Assembly (NCBI GenBank): GCA_021161405.1 | Contig: JAGHAR010000021.1 | Span: 1 to 5,729 of the forward strand | Direction: 5' to 3' | Source: Candidatus Iainarchaeum sp. | Lineage (GTDB): Archaea; Iainarchaeota; Iainarchaeia; Iainarchaeales; JAGHAR01 | DNA length: 5,729 bases | In this document: positions 5,719-5,729 of the stretch, piece by piece | Layout: every line of letters starts with the position of its first letter | Numbering within the stretch: position 1 is the stretch's first letter | Notes under the pieces: model-generated | Database searches by the model: none | What the model was told of the DNA's origin: nothing | Seen by the model: only the letters and a program-made list of their open reading frames with translations | Made by a program: the position numbers and the translations under genes

Positions 5719-5729
5719 TAAGTCAATAT

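Overview
The window is archaeal DNA. It encodes both subunits of the archaea-specific GatDE tRNA amidotransferase and an archaeal/eukaryotic-type ATP-dependent DNA ligase. The signals fit too: TATA-like boxes about 27 bases upstream of start codons, and ribosome binding sites matching parts of GGAGGTGAT. The DNA is AT-rich, and the proteins are rich in Lys, Glu and Ile. The gene order and compact packing would suit a small-genome archaeal lineage (possibly DPANN), but nothing here fixes the phylum.

Layout: positions 1-5417 are one tight operon, all on the minus strand. Transcribed from right to left it reads DNA ligase (5417-3561), gatD (3574-2246), a flavin reductase-like protein (2241-1717) and gatE (from 1715, running off the left edge). 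Junctions are a 14-base overlap, a 4-base gap and a 1-base gap. The first gene has no Shine-Dalgarno sequence and sits a leaderless distance from its TATA-like box. The three internal genes each have a Shine-Dalgarno match inside the end of the gene before.

Positions 5418-5729 hold no recognisable gene but are structured. There is the ligase promoter, a possible divergent plus-strand promoter with an inverted repeat just downstream, two short plus-strand reading frames (16 and 37 codons, both uncertain), and two strong hairpins at 5619-5650 and 5652-5703. A purine-rich GAGGAG near the right edge may be the ribosome binding site of a plus-strand gene starting just beyond the window.

Function: GatD and GatE together turn Glu-tRNA(Gln) into Gln-tRNA(Gln); GatD releases ammonia from Asn or Gln, and GatE activates the tRNA-bound glutamate and amidates it. 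The ligase seals DNA nicks. The flavin reductase-like protein lies between the two amidotransferase subunits, and the sequence shows no obvious link to either process. Most of the window is conserved housekeeping; the less explained parts are the operon composition, an Arg in place of the usual Lys in ligase motif VI, and the palindromic intergenic region.
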